Shown piece by piece: positions 14,601 through 27,069 of a DNA stretch of 64,000 bases. The notes below the pieces were generated by a model. It ran no database searches and was not told the origin of the DNA. It saw only the letters and a list, made by a program, of their open reading frames with translations. Origin of the DNA: Lophius americanus (lineage: Eukaryota; Chordata; Actinopteri; Lophiiformes; Lophiidae); contig JBBDHG010000057.1 of NCBI GenBank assembly GCA_037951165.1, forward strand, positions 13,699,501 to 13,763,500. The letters run 5' to 3'. A program made the position numbers and the translations under genes. How positions within the stretch are numbered: position 1 is the stretch's first letter; each line of letters begins with the position of its first letter.

Positions 14601-17600
14601 ACTTTCCCAGGCTATCTTCAGGTTTCAACTAGTGAAATGTAAGCCTTTTTAAGACCTTTTAAGACCATTGGCTCCACCATACTCCTCCTTTCTGAAGAGA
14701 GGAGTAATCATAGCAACAGAGTAGTTTACAGTAGGAGTATGGTGGAGCCTTTGGCATCAAAAACACATTAGCAGTGTTTGTGTAATTACTCTCAGTCACT
14801 ACCCTCAGCGTAGGGTTATCAGAATCATTCATGTAGTTGATCATGTATGTACAATATCTAAGACTAGCCTTTGCCAGCATCAGCTTCTGATTGTATCAGA
14901 CCAAGTATGGCTGGATCCTTGAGTGCACGGAGTTGAACAATCTTTTAAAGTATTCAACGTCTTGTTTGCAAGAAGAATTTGTTTGATTGTTTTTCAAGTG
15001 CCATCTCTCTTTGACCTCTGATGTAGCCCCCTTCAGGGAAAGCAGAGGCAGTATATTTTTAAAGAGCTCATAATTTCTGTCCTATTGCGTGTAAAAACAC
15101 CCAACTAATGTACAGTTTAATGGTTTTGTGCTAGGAAGGACAAGACCTGGCATGCTTTTTCAACCACAGTGTGAAGGAACAGGATCAGGGCTATGGCTCC
15201 CTCTCAGTAGCGTACATCAGTCTCTGGCTGCTTTGACTGGTGGCAACCTGTAGCTCAGAGATTTCACAGAGTTCATTCAGTCAGTACAGTAAGAAATAGT
15301 GCATTAATCTACGTGTATTGATCTGTTACATCTTTTAGTTTTCTCTTGTTTTTAGTCTTCCTTATCCTTATTCACTCAATTTTTATCACAATTTCTTTGA
15401 GTTGTTATGAATGAGGCACTTAGAGTACCTTCCTCTCTTTGACAGATTTAAAATCCTCCTTGCTATCACTCAGCAGATGACAGTTGCTTTCTTCAGGATA
15501 TTTGAGGAAAAAAATATCATTGCAAAGTCAGAAATACCTTTGCACAGATACTTCTTTCTGTTCCCTCTCATGTCTTTATATTGCTCTCAGTTAGTAGTAT
15601 TTCAAATGAAAAAGCTCCTGCAGTTAATGTTTCTCGCAAATATTCATATTACTGTAGATCGACCTGGATTTCACTGAAATATTTCCCTAAAGCGTTTTTT
15701 TTCTTTTCAATCTTTTGTCTTTTCCTTACCAGCATCCAACGAGCAGCTCTGGCTATCTTAGAGCACTACTACTGTGACTTCCCCGTCCATAACCCAGCGC
15801 TGCTCTCCGCCTCCAAATCCCGGGCAGCCAAACACCTGGCTGGCCTGAAGGTCTACAACGTGGATGGTGAGTTCCCAGCAGCCCCTGCTGAGGGTGAGTG
15901 GGATGGCCTTTTACCTCCAGGTTGTGTCTAAGTCTGTGTGTTCTGTAGCTCTGCTTTTCCTTCCCGATGCTGGTCCTCTTGAACAAAACATCTACCCTGC
16001 TCATAAAGCAGCTTTCATTCCAAATATTCATTCTAAAGAAAGAAGATGTTGTTCAATGATTAATCTATGTATTCTCTACTCAGGGTTTAGCTCTATTGTC
16101 AAATTTAATAAAATACTGAAATCAAACACCAAAGAAACTTTTTTGTTTTATTTGGTCAACAGTATAAAGCCCAAAGTGAATTTCTTTTTTTCAAGCTCCT
16201 CACATTTGAGGAGCTGTAAATGAAAATGTAAAAAAATGTTTGCAAGTTTGCAAAAACAAATTATCAACATATCAGATTTATTTACTATTGAAAGATTAAA
16301 CCTTTATAATTTAATTTGATTTCATCATTCCAAAAAAGAAAAATAACACAATCTGCCTCAAAGCAGTAACTGGCTGAGAATGTCCTATTTAATTACATTT
16401 GTATTGATCTATTGACATTTCCATTTATTTCATGATATATATAGATTTACACTTTTCAGCAACTTGAGTCTGAATGTATATGTACTATATATGATATTCT
16501 AAGTTTCTTCAGTCATCCATTGCTGGCAGGTACCGAAGTCAGTGATGCCAATGCAACCAGATCCAAACATTTTTTATCATTGATTAATCTCAATCTCTAT
16601 TTTCTCCGGTAATAAATTCATTATTTAGTCACATTATCTCAAAGCAACGGGTTACATTGCTTTGAGATTGCATACACAAAATGCTTACTTAACTTTGATC
16701 AACAGAGAAAAACAAATTTGACATTTTGTTTAATATTAAGTAATAAAAAAGAAAATTATAGCATTTGCTCCAAAACTGACCTACATCTTCATTCAGTCAA
16801 CAATATAATTGACAATTATGTTTTGGTTGCAGTTTATACAACAGGTAATTAGTAGCCACATAATTCAATAGAGACTTTTGTTAAATTTCTTCCATTAACA
16901 TATTTTCTATTTCAGCATGACATGCAAATACCCATGACACTCATTAAATTTAACATTGTAAACGTTCTCATTAGAGAAGCTGGATAAAAGAAACTTGAAT
17001 ATCTTATTTTAAACTGCTGCCAGTTGCTATAGCAAACAACAATTCAATAGTTCTGAATATCTCTTTAAGAAAAGGTTACCCACTGTAAACCCATTTCAAG
17101 TCTTGGCAAGGCGAATTTCCTCCTCTACTTAAATATGTCTGAAAGGAAGGAAATTGATCTGCAAACACACCCAAACTGGAAAGTTCTTGAGAGTAATTTT
17201 CTGCAGATAATTTGTAGTTAACCTTTTAATGTCTTAACCAAGGGAAAAGAATCTATGGAAAAATGATTTCTTTGCATATTTTATTTCTTTGGGACATTTA
17301 TTAGTTAAAAATATTAGATAAACTCTATTTGACCGTTATTAGACTCTTTTTTTTTTTTGTAGTTGTATTGGGTTACAGAACTTTGTGAAGAATTTCTCAC
17401 AGGCTTTAATTGTATATTTATATCTGGACAAAACTTCAGTAATAGCTGATAGAGCTGCAGTGTCATTTATCAATGAGTGTCTACGGTTGGATAACAGTTC
17501 CCTAGATGCTTTTTTTAAAATTGTATTTGTATTTAAATTCATAACTTCAATGTCATTCCTGCTTCATTCAGCTGTTTTTGACATGTTTTAGAGAATGAAA

Positions 17601-20600
17601 TCAATTTTGCAAAAATAATTTCAATTAGCTCAAATAATCATTATCAAGAATTATGTAGTAGCTTTGACCGGCCTGACTGGGAATGAGATTGAATCTACTT
17701 GTGGGCTGAGGTATTAACCTACTCTTCTCCTCATGTTTCCATGTTGGTGCTTACCCTTTTAGAAGTTTTGAAAGCTAAACTAAAAGCTTACCTTTTGGAC
17801 AGTGAGTAAATGCAGTCTTGCTACTAAAGCATCCTCACAGTCTTCTGTTGTTCACTTTAGTCAAAACTGCCCTTAGCGGCGGCTTTTATTCAGGTCTTAG
17901 GACCTAAATAAAAGCCGCCTTCTCAAGAATGTCACTGCTCCTTAGATGCACGTACTCACTCTCACACTCCTCACTCCCTTCACGCCACAGGTTGATGAAA
18001 AAGTTCTGCCGACAGCCAACAGCTGGTATAAATGTAATACAAACCCTCAATTAAATTATCGCTCACCCTTAAGTGTACTCAAGCTTCACTTACTCGACTC
18101 TCTCATTTTTTTGCTGCTATTTGTCCCCATCCTTTCTTCTGCCTCCTCGTAAATGTTAGTGTGAGACAACCGTTGAGATGGCAGATAAATCAATAGCTAT
18201 AACACTGACAGCCTTCTCAGAGGCCTCCATCTTTTCCGTCTTTCATGTCTGCAGCTTCTCTCTGCAGCCGCACCGACACTGTAATACGTTAGCCGAACCC
18301 AGGGACAGACAATAATCCCTCCCTGATTATAGGTTGGTGAAACTTTGAGCGCAAGGCGACCATAACACTCAATTACACTGCATCCAAATGGCTTCAGGTA
18401 ATTTTATGATGTCTGACAAGCTATTTGGTCCCCATACTTGTCTATCAGCATTATCTATATTAAGGGCAGGAAATGAATTCCATTGAATAAAAGAAATGTT
18501 AAAAAAGAAATCCTCTAAAATATAGAATAAAAATTTCCTACATGAAAAAATGAAAAATAAATAGATTCATCGAAATACAGTAAACATTACCGTAAACAGC
18601 TGTGTTCACATGTCCAGTCATGTGTACTTATAGTGCCTAAAAACAGTGGTTCCTATACTTCTCTTAATGGGCCCTTTTGAATTGCTGCTACCTTCTAGGT
18701 ATCCACTGATCAATGCGAAAAAGGTTTTTCGTATATAGGTAGGTTTCTTTACAGAATAAATAATATAAAACTTTTTAAGAAGAAAGTGACTTCAAAAAAA
18801 TAAAGTTCTGACTGTTAAGTCAGAACTAAAAAATAAATAAATAAATAAGATCACTTTACATTAGATTTCTACGGAGACTTGAAGAAAAATAAAATTATCA
18901 TGGCCACGACTTAATAACTCGTTTGTACCAGATGATAACTCGTTCCCACGCTGTATTAAGCTGTGTCCACCACAATATAAAATAATGATGTGTGGTAACC
19001 AGTTATTAGGTCGTGGCCATGAGATTTTGTTTTTTCATCGACGTCACCGGAAAATCTCACATTATTTTTAGAAGTCTGACATATAATACCATTTAGAAAT
19101 AAACAACACTGTTCTAATGGGAATATACACGTGGTTAATTGGACTTTCTCCAAGGGAGGGATTTTCTTAAATAAATAGTAAAATTACTTTAGTAATCATG
19201 AATGACTGATTTTTTTAAATCCCACATGCGCTCTGAAGTACCCCAGTGCGAATCCCTATTTGAGAAACACAAAAAGGTAAATCATAATGTGTCTTCTGTC
19301 TACTATACAATTGGTCGTATGTTAAGGGGGTCTTTCCTTAGACCTTCAAATACAAGAAGTGGGTAAAAAACAGTAGCGCGCCACTAATTTTCTTCCACTC
19401 ATCCGAAATAAATCCGACACTACTCAAATCGTATTTCCTCTACAGCCAGCATTTTCACTTGAGTTCAGTCTTAGCTTCTCTAACCATGTCTAATTTTATT
19501 TCAATTAATTTCTCTGTTTGATTTCCTTCTATTTCTGCATTTTTAATCCGGCGCACAGAATGTTCTTAGAAGTCTTCATTCTCTTGACATCGAACTGTGG
19601 CTTCCAGCATAAAGTTCTTAACAATAAATCCCAGCTAAGTAATACCAAAGAGCAGGGTGTGTTGAAAACTCCCTCCACTGTGACCATAAATTATTCTGCA
19701 CATGCATGATCTCTGCCCCGCATGAATAATTCACCAGCTCTGCCTTCTCTTAGCCTGCATTAACATCAAACGGGGTTCATCAAAAGCCCCGTTGCTTCAT
19801 TCCAAAAATGTAAACTTTTTAAGTAGCCTGCGACATCTTAATGGCGCGCACCATGTAACCTGAAGGCACCACGGAAGGGTAAATGGATCTCGGCATTCAT
19901 ATGCGTTTTTGATTTTCTTTGATTTTCTTCTTCAGAACAATGAAACATTTACTACATTGTGTGGCTTAACTCTTTGGGATTAAATATTGCAGGTGATGAA
20001 AAGAGGTCAACCAAGGTTGATGTGCTTTCTGATCTTCCTCTCCACTCTCAACATACTTTGCACTTAATGTCATCATCAAAGATGTCTTTGCTCCTTTGAC
20101 TTTGTCCCTGAGAAACGCTTGCATATTAACTCGTTTCGCTGTCATGACAGGTCCTGGGAACAACACAGCGGCAGCAGGTCTGGCCCACTCTCAATCCAGA
20201 GCCATGATCGCAGCAGCTGCTCGCCGCAGAGACACCAGCCACAATGAGCTGTACTACGAGGAGGCCGAGCACGAGAGGCGAGTTCGCAAACGCAAAGCAC
20301 GGTATGTAATGTAAAAACTTTATATCCAATAAAGCATCAATGGTGAAATACTTGAATAAACTCTAAAATGTGAAAGTGGACAAGTTCTGACAGGCACTTA
20401 AAAAGTTTGCATCTCGATGGACAGAATATTCCAGCATTCCAGCCCAGCATGTACCAAAAGCAAACTGCAAACTATTATTTAAATCGCAATAATTTACTTA
20501 AAGCAGCCATAATCAGAATTTTATATTAAGAATAGATCAGCTGCTTTCTCACAGCAGCGGGTGCAGAGAAAAAGAGCTGAAAGAGAGTCAACACTGGACT

Positions 20601-21262
20601 AGAGCACTATTTTTCCATCATGAGAGTCTTGCCTTGTTTGCTGGGTTTTCTCCCAGGCTGGTCGTGGCAGTAGAAGAGGCATTCACACATATCAAGCGCA
20701 TGCAGGAGGAGGAGCAGAAGAAATCGCCGGGGGATGTGATGGATCCACGCGAGGCGGCGCAAGCCATCTTCCCATCCATGGCTCGGGCCCTGCAAAAGTA
20801 CCTGAGGACCACCAAGCAGCAGCACTGCCACAGCATGGAGAGCATCCAGCAGCACCTGGCCTTCTGCATCACTAACAACATGACGCCGAAGGTCAGACCT
20901 GGGACCTTTATGTGCATTTGGGACACATTTTAAGATTTAACTGTTATGTTTATCCATCCTAAGATAACAAAAGTACGTTTATATATATTCTTCACTTTAA
21001 GGCATTCCTGGAGAGCTATCTGTCCCCAGGTCCCACCCTACAGTACAGCCGAGACCACTGGTTGGCCCGTCAGTGGACGTTGATCAGTGAGGCGTCAGTC
21101 ACTAATGGCCTGAAAGACGGCACCGTCTTCATGCTCAAATGCGTGGACTTCAGCCTGGTGGTGACGTCAAAGAAGATCCCCTACATTCAGATGTCAGAAG
21201 AATACATCGACCCCAAGTCACACAAGTTTGTCCTGCGGCTACAGTCCGAAACCTCCGTATAG
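5692..21262 (+). CDS. vangl1: VANGL planar cell polarity protein 1 (vangl1), 3' part, six exons
   Basis: Coding exons: 5692-6123, 6603-6778, 15733-15866, 20151-20301, 20657-20891 and 21002-21262 (stop TAG). They join in frame to 462 residues; the family is about 520, so roughly 60 N-terminal residues are off-window. Exon one starts DDNWGETTT and holds three membrane segments; the second holds the fourth (around [14 protein letters not shown]). The C-terminal cytoplasmic half includes KVYNVDG, the basic [11 protein letters not shown] stretch and the terminal PDZ-binding motif ETSV. Vangl proteins act at the plasma membrane with Prickle, Dishevelled and Celsr to orient cells in a tissue plane and to steer convergent extension. 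The segment [17 protein letters not shown] and the casq2 neighbour favour vangl1 over vangl2. A small insertion (about eight residues, AAAGLAHS) lies just before SQSRAM compared with the human protein as I remember it. Introns of 8.9 and 4.3 kb make up most of the span. Confidence 0.95.
7215..7457 (+). repeat. tRNA-derived SINE
   Basis: The head looks like a tRNA gene. It has an A box around tggctcagtggg (7229-7240) and a B box around ggttcaaatccc (7272-7283), about 32 bases apart. A non-tRNA body and a tail follow, ending in aataaagg and a ctttctttctt repeat. The tRNA fold is not maintained and the body is far longer than a tRNA, so this is a retroposed SINE and not a functional tRNA gene. 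A 3' piece of the same family is recognisable at 44010-44105 on the other strand. Confidence 0.85.
7880..8460 (+). repeat. Purine-rich strand (low complexity)
   Basis: Over nearly 600 bases the plus strand is dominated by A and G, with runs like ggaggaggaaggagattgag and agaaagaaaaaagg. No single repeat unit is visible. The open frames across it read as Lys/Glu/Arg-rich low-complexity peptides and are not credible genes. Confidence 0.65.
10471..10497 (+). repeat. (TG)n/(TGCG)n microsatellite
   Basis: About 27 bases of alternating TG passing into TGCG units within the large vangl1 intron. It is an ordinary simple repeat. A short (CATA)n run lies at 10738-10754. Confidence 0.85.
12070..12890 (+). 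mobile_element. Decayed 3' part of an RTE/Rex3-type LINE
   Basis: Broken frames on the plus strand recall the C-terminal region of a fish non-LTR reverse transcriptase: a phrase like [12 protein letters not shown] near 12180, a region around 12500-12560 encoding an [15 protein letters not shown] stretch, and later a GHL.RMPPG-like stretch near 12630. The copy ends at about 12890 in a ggatggatat tail, as these elements usually do. Several frameshifts and stops are present and the 5' portion is absent. The assignment to the RTE/Rex3 group is from memory and the exact clade is unsure. Confidence 0.7.
13379..13423 (+). repeat. 12-bp tandem repeat, about four units
   Basis: The unit tgtattgtataa (with small changes) is repeated almost four times in a row. 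It is a short AT-rich minisatellite in a vangl1 intron. Confidence 0.8.
14670..14749. repeat. 17-bp inverted repeat around a 46-base spacer
   Basis: Arms ggctccaccatactcct (14670-14686) and its exact complement (14733-14749). The outer flanks also match partly. It could be a miniature inverted-repeat element or a hairpin. Confidence 0.75.
17878..17919. repeat. 19-bp hairpin with 4-base loop
   Basis: Arms 17878-17896 and 17901-17919 pair at 18 of 19 positions around loop ttag. The G+C-rich base of the stem (ggcggc/gccgcc) would make it stable. Confidence 0.8.
18890..19030. mobile_element. MITE-like element with imperfect terminal inverted repeats
   Basis: The left end carries tcatggccacgacttaataa and the right end carries the complement of a nearly identical phrase (ttattaggtcgtggccatga), about 30-base arms with a few differences. 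The total is only about 140 bases with no coding capacity, the form of a small non-autonomous DNA transposon. The family was not identified. Confidence 0.6.
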
Positions 21263-23539
21263 GATGCCAAAAGAAATGTTTTTTAATTCTTCACTCTGTT
21301 TCTTTGCTCTCAAATGTTTTCATTTTGGCCTTGCAGTTTTATTTTTAACTGTTTGTTTTTTATATATATATATTATATACTGTATATTATACACATTCGG
21401 ATATATTGATCGTTTTTTCTTTGATTTGGGTGAGAGAGAGAAGAAATCTCACCAGGATTTATGCTCAGAGCAGTGTGACATGGACATGGTTGTGTGCACA
21501 TAGAGTGGGTGTGTGTATGTGCGTGTGCACACGTGTCATTTTGTGTCAACGCAATCACTCCTTTTAATTCTTGTTGAAACGCTGTGTCCAAAAAAGATGG
21601 GACCATTTGGAGGTTCTTACATCCCCAGACAAACAGACAGACGAACCACTAAGGACTGCAGTGGTGTGACTTGGATTTTGATATTTGAAACCTGATGGAA
21701 AAGTGTCTCCAGTGTTTTCATGTCCTTCACAACTTTTTAAGTGTTTCGATGCTCTTTTGGATGTGGACAGATTGAGAAGGAACCAGATTAAATACATTTG
21801 ATAAAAAAGATTATACAGAACTTTGCATTAAATGCACATTTCCATGTGTTTAGAAATTAAAAGAATTTGCCTAAAATGGATGTAACTCAGCCTGCTCAAA
21901 AGGGATTTTGGACTATTTATTTCAACTTCAAGACATCTGTAGCACTCTAGACAAATACTTTTCTTGACAGTTGAGATTTCAATCTGCAGCTCGCCTCATA
22001 TCCAGCCTTAGGCATACGGTTAACACCTTTGGATGTTTATTCCAGCAGCCAAAGTGGGACGCTTTGAGATGTTTTTGTGCATGATTTTTCTCCAGGTGCA
22101 ATGGAGCAAAAATCAGAGATATTTCCACTCCAGTTCAGAACAACACATGCATGCCATGTTAAGCACAGAAGGAAGCGAATAACAAAGAGATGCTCAGAGG
22201 TGGATCCGTGCCCGCAAACATTTGAACTGCCTCATCGGTTCAATAAGCATCACACGTCTCATGGCTTTCATGTCTGCTGCGTCTGCCTGATGTGAGGCAA
22301 AGGGAAGGCAGCAAGAAGGGGAGACAAACACAATGTCAGAGATTAAAAGTACTACTGATTATTTAAGACTGTAATTCCCCCTCTTTGGGTTTCGCAATAG
22401 AACTTCTGAAATGTTTATGTAAAATCTATTATTGAATTAATATTGGCAGGAATTAACTCATCACACTGTTGCTATCTAATATTTACATTCTTCAGTTCCA
22501 GTTGTTTCTTCTTTGCCTCTAGATCAATATGCATAACTCTCTAATTCTTTTCAAAATAAAAGCACACCTATAATGCGGATCCTGGCTTATAACAGTGTAG
22601 AGAGATGGTCAAAATGGAGAGCGGTAGAAAGCCATGCAAAAAAGGTTCTCAGTTGGGAGTGGAAGAGGTGATGTTGTGGTTAAGTGCCTTAGCAATTAGG
22701 CCACCATGACAAGATTGGCTGGCAGGTTGTAATGGGGAAATTATATCCCAATAAATATCAATAAGCGGGAAACAATCAAAGCAGAGCACGTGCTGAAATC
22801 CTTCATGATTCACTTCCTCCATGGCACTAAATCTATCAGTGACTTGCAGTATTTAAAATATGCTTTAGTGTTTCTTGGCTTACAGGGTTGTTGATATTGC
22901 AAGAATTTATCATTCGTAAATCCAGTGTGAAGGCTGCAGCAGGGTGGAACCTCTCCCAACTAGACGGTCTGGTTTTTTATTTCCTCCCTTCTCTCTGTTG
23001 TCTGACAAAATCACGCTCACAGTGAATCCCTTGAGGTCAGCAACCTCACTGGAAGCCTCAGGAGGGATGTTTCTGATAATATCTGACGTGTAAAGCCAGA
23101 TAAATACGTTTAAATTATGTTAGTGGTCTTAAAATTATACTTCAAACTTACAGATTTCTCAGAACTGGCCCCAAACAGAGGTTGTGTGAAATACACACAT
23201 GAAGTACACTTTTCTGTGAGCAGCGTTGTCCGCTACTGCCCCCTGGCTGCTAAAGCTGGTACCAACAGTTTGTGTGCTTGAGGGCAGCAGCAACATGTTG
23301 TGATATGTAAATCATAAGGATAATGCCCATTTAAGGAAAAGCTTTCTTTGTTGTAAACTTGTAAAATCACATAGAAGTAATGAAAAACACTTTTGCTGTT
23401 TTAATGCACTTAAAGCAAATATCCCTAATTAAAGACCTGCCAACGCTCCTATTTTATACCTACTGACGGATGAACTTTGTATGATCCCAATGTGACTGTG
23501 CCTCCTGTTTTTTTACACCGTATCTATTTATGTAAACAG

Positions 23540-23587
<48 letters not shown>

Positions 23588-23790
23588 ATATCATTCCAGT
23601 TCACATGACCAGCCTTTAACCCCCCTCCTCTACATCACCATCTGTCACACTGTTGCCAGGTCACAGTCGTCTCTCATGGCGTGGTGTTTGTTGGATTGCT
23701 TCATGATGCAAATGTAGCATTGCTACCTAAGACCTGTTTCACAGCATTATTATTTGTAAAGAATAAAACCTTTTTATTAAGATTTGTAAA
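21263..23790 (+). other. vangl1 3' UTR and polyadenylation signals (probable)
   Basis: No coding sequence follows the stop. The stretch carries AATAAA hexamers at 22555-22560 and 23762-23767. The second is followed by a TG-rich segment, which fits a real cleavage site and would give a 3' UTR of about 2.5 kb, as is usual for the vangl family. TA repeats lie at 21360-21400 and a TG/TATG microsatellite at 23540-23590. UTR length is inferred; no transcript evidence is available. Confidence 0.55.
23540..23590 (+). repeat. (TG)n(TATG)n compound microsatellite
   Basis: About 25 bases of alternating TG pass into five or so TATG units. It probably lies in the vangl1 3' UTR and is likely to vary in length. 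Confidence 0.9.
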
Positions 23791-26700
23791 TGCTGTGTGG
23801 GATTGTAATGTGCAGTCATAGGCCACCATAAAGAAATGTTTATTTCTCATGAGGAGTCTTATTAGACCGACACATTTAAGTAAAAAAAAAAGTGGTCAGA
23901 TGCCAAATTCACATTTCTTGGATTTAGAAGGAACCCTGAATAGTTAGTAATGAATGCAGGGTAATTAAATTAGTGTTGCTGTTCTCATTATTGATTTACA
24001 GATCTCTATTATAACCTCGCCGGGATTTACTCCATGTCATTTAATGCCTGTCAGTTATCGTACTTTTCACGGTCAGTTAAAGGTGGCTGTTAACTGTATG
24101 AATATGTATCCGCTTATCTACCAAACATTTTGAGAGGAATGTGTCCTTAAAACACCTCAAATTTAAATGTTTCTTTCTGCTCTATTGTTGGTCTTCTGAG
24201 TGACTATCAGGCACCTAAATACCTAAACCTTAACATAAAACAAAATTTATATATATTTATAACTTGTTAAGGTATATTGAATTGACCAATTCATTTTGAT
24301 TGATTATTATTTGGTAATCTGGTTCATTCTGCTTCTTTATAAGGCCTTAAACTGTAAACTTAAGTCATTAAGATACTTTAAAAATATAAATGTGGAGAAA
24401 TAACCTGATTCCTGATTGAAATACAAAACTTGAAACCGTTTAAGGCTTCTGCATAAAAAAAATTTAAAAAAAGAAGCTGATCCTAGAGTCAAACATTTAA
24501 AACCAAATATTGTTTTGTAAAAAAGCTTTGAATCAATCAAGACAAAAAGACAAACACTGATCTTGAATTGCATAAAGTTGGCCTGGATACACTTTGCTCT
24601 AAAATGCCAATAAGAGCAGCAGACGCAATCGATTTTATTTTGCACAAATATCATCATCATCAAAATCATCTTATACATGTACTTGTACATTTAATAATGA
24701 TGAATTGGCATTACTTATGTTAATTTTCACAGATGACTAATACTGTTCGGCATGAGGTAAAAGGAAGAGAAAAATACAAAAAAACAGTAATATGACTATT
24801 AAAATACAAAATGATACAATGTAGAATAACTATTATTAATAAAAAACATGATTTTCAAAGAATTATGGCAAACATGGTTTGTTCATTTTTAGTAGTTTTT
24901 GAGTAGTAGTTATTTACTTTCTCATCCAATTTTTTCCCAAATTAGTCTTCAGGTGCAGGCCAGCTCTCCTCTGCCCTGCTGTGATGTGCTGCAGCGATAT
25001 TTTCAGCCTTTTCTGTCTTTTTTTTTTTTTTGGCTTTTTGTTGTCATGAAGCTCATCAGTAATTGGCTCACCATCATCCTGTCGGAGTGTTGCACCGGGG
25101 CCTTGTGGGTAAATGAATGTCAGTGTCAGCATCCAGTGCTGAAAACAAACAATCTCATCCCACCCTGAGCTGGGGGCACGAGGCCACCTGTCGGAACTCA
25201 TCTGTCCTCAGCGTAATTCCCCCGTACCCGCCTGCTCTGTGCAGGACCAGGACGGAGGTGGACAGAGAGGAAAATGAGCATCATTTGCATCTAAATGGGA
25301 TGTTTTCCCTTCCCTTCATCCTGGCTTCTCTATTTGTTCGGTAATGAGTTGGTTATGTGCAGATGGAGGCATGAGAGGAAACCTTCTATCTTCTTCTATC
25401 TTCAGTTTTAAGCAGGAATCCTCACCTCATAATATATTACCCCACTCTGGTTTTATCCTGACCCTCACGCCTGATGCTTTGCTCTCATCCTTCATCTCTC
25501 GGGAATAAGAGGGTGTGAGTCGAGATATCAGTCTTGCCCTCCTTTTAGTCAGCGTTCATGTTAAACACCATCATACTTGACATTCACAGGATTATGTAAG
25601 CTGAAGTCCCTGCAAAACATCCCAGCATGACACCCTGTGCCTCCTCTTCTTCAGGAGGGAGCGTGAAAGGCTCTTTCCTCAGGTTACGTTTAAATGCAGT
25701 CATAGTTGAACTCATCATTCAGCTACAACATGGATTATTTGTAAATCCCACAGCTTGATACAAACATCCTGTTTACACACTGCATCACATGACCCTACAG
25801 GGGAATAATGATTCTTGCATGACCCTGTATTATTAATTCATGTCCAGCGGTGTGGGTTCAGCAGGAGTGTGTACTCGTCTTGTGTTGTTTGTTGGCCCCC
25901 AGTGGGCAACATTTTAGCCCGTCTCACCCCCCGACCTCCCCAGGCCTCCCAGTCCAGGTTGCTTCTCCCATTAGGCGGCCTAATGATGCTGAATAATTCA
26001 AAGATGTTTGAATAATTCAAGGGGAAAACGCTCATTGACTGATGGAGAAAATGTGCCAGTCTGCTGTCTTGAACATCAGTCTGGATGTTTGTTTTCGTGA
26101 GGATGAAGCATGTGTTCTCGCAAACACCTTAAGAACAGTAGGCGGGATTCAAACATCAGCACATGGCTGTTATCAACTTTTTATTGACACTTTCAATATG
26201 AGGAAAGTAATTTTTATGATATATTCTGTAAATTAAGTTTTGGACTAATATTTTTAACCATTTATTTGACTTTTCACTGGATTGATCATGGGAACACAAT
26301 TCTAACACTACTCTACTATATGACAACAAAAATACTTATTTTTCCATAGACACAAACTGAAAGAATTCCTCGTGATTATTTAATTATTTATTTGAATCCT
26401 AAAGCTGCTATGACTCATATTTTTGTATTAAGATATATATATAAAGTAATAGATTTCACTCATAGAAGCAAACTCGCAAATACTAATCCACTGATTCTGT
26501 AGTCCCTCTTGCCTTCAGAGAGCATTTTAGCACCTTTAGGCTGATTGTTCTTGCTTTGAGGCCAGCAGCGTTGATGTTTTTTCATTTTTTCATTAAAAAT
26601 ATCTACGCTGTCCCAAAGTGTGTATGAAACATCACTGTGGATATGGATAGAAAAAATATGTTGACCTTTTTTTGATTTTAAATGAGAGAGCTACTCTCAT

Positions 26701-27060
26701 TTAAAATCCCTCATAACCCACAGAATATAGTTTTTCCTTTTCATTCTGAAATATTGACTTTTATATGCAGTACATCAATACTAAACACTTAAAACCCAGG
26801 GTATGCTCTCCGTGAGTACCCTGTTAGCAGCTTGTTGGCTCACACAGTGAAGTATTCTCAGGAGTTGGTAGCTGAAAGGAAAAGTGAACTGAACTGGCCT
26901 GAATCCTTTACCAAATGAATGGTCTTGTGTCTGTGTCTTCTGAATCTCTAAACAGGAAAATGTCAGTTAACAAATGATCCAATGCTGCTTAAAAGGTGAT
27001 AAAATGTTGGGGGTTTTGCTCACTGTTGCCCCCAGCTGAACTAAATCATTTTAATGGAGT
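23791..27060. other. Intergenic region between convergent vangl1 and casq2
   Basis: No gene was found. The short open frames here have no recognisable domain. A block at about 25060-25640 is less AT-rich and not repetitive and may contain conserved non-coding DNA. A perfect 15-bp hairpin lies at 26674-26708. The two genes face each other, so this stretch holds two 3' ends and no expected promoter. Confidence 0.7.
26674..26708. repeat. Perfect 15-bp hairpin, 5-base loop
   Basis: Arms gattttaaatgagag and ctctcatttaaaatc pair perfectly around agcta. There is no T-run or gene context to suggest a terminator role; in a vertebrate it is a plain hairpin. Confidence 0.85.
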
Positions 27061-27069
27061 TTTGATTGA

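Larger units (their letters stand above)
6779..15732 (+). other. Large vangl1 intron (about 9 kb)
   Basis: This is bounded by a GTGAGA donor and a CAG acceptor. It contains a tRNA-derived SINE (7215-7457), a purine-rich strand (about 7880-8460), TG and CATA microsatellites (10471-10497, 10738-10754), the decayed 3' end of a LINE (12070-12890), a 12-bp tandem repeat (13379-13423) and an inverted repeat (14670-14749). The remaining open frames have no recognisable protein similarity and are not treated as genes. Confidence 0.85.
15867..20150 (+). other. vangl1 intron (about 4.3 kb)
   Basis: The donor is GTGAGT directly after GTGGATG, and the acceptor is GACAG at 20146-20150. It holds several perfect or nearly perfect hairpins (16636-16668, 17878-17919, 18804-18827) and a MITE-like inverted repeat (18890-19030). 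A less AT-rich, non-repetitive block at about 18170-18400 may be conserved regulatory sequence, but nothing specific is recognised. No exon was found inside. Confidence 0.8.

Noticed and set aside
5692..21262. vangl2 instead of vangl1
   Set aside because: The segment before KVYNVDG and the neighbouring casq2 gene match vangl1; vangl2 has a different sequence there (FKVYS type).
24337..24690. Cysteine- and lysine-rich protein of 117 residues on the minus strand
   Set aside because: A Phe/Lys/Leu-rich random-looking frame in AT-rich intergenic DNA.
26674..26708. Rho-independent terminator
   Set aside because: Hairpin-plus-T-run termination does not apply to these spliced polymerase II genes, and no T tract follows.
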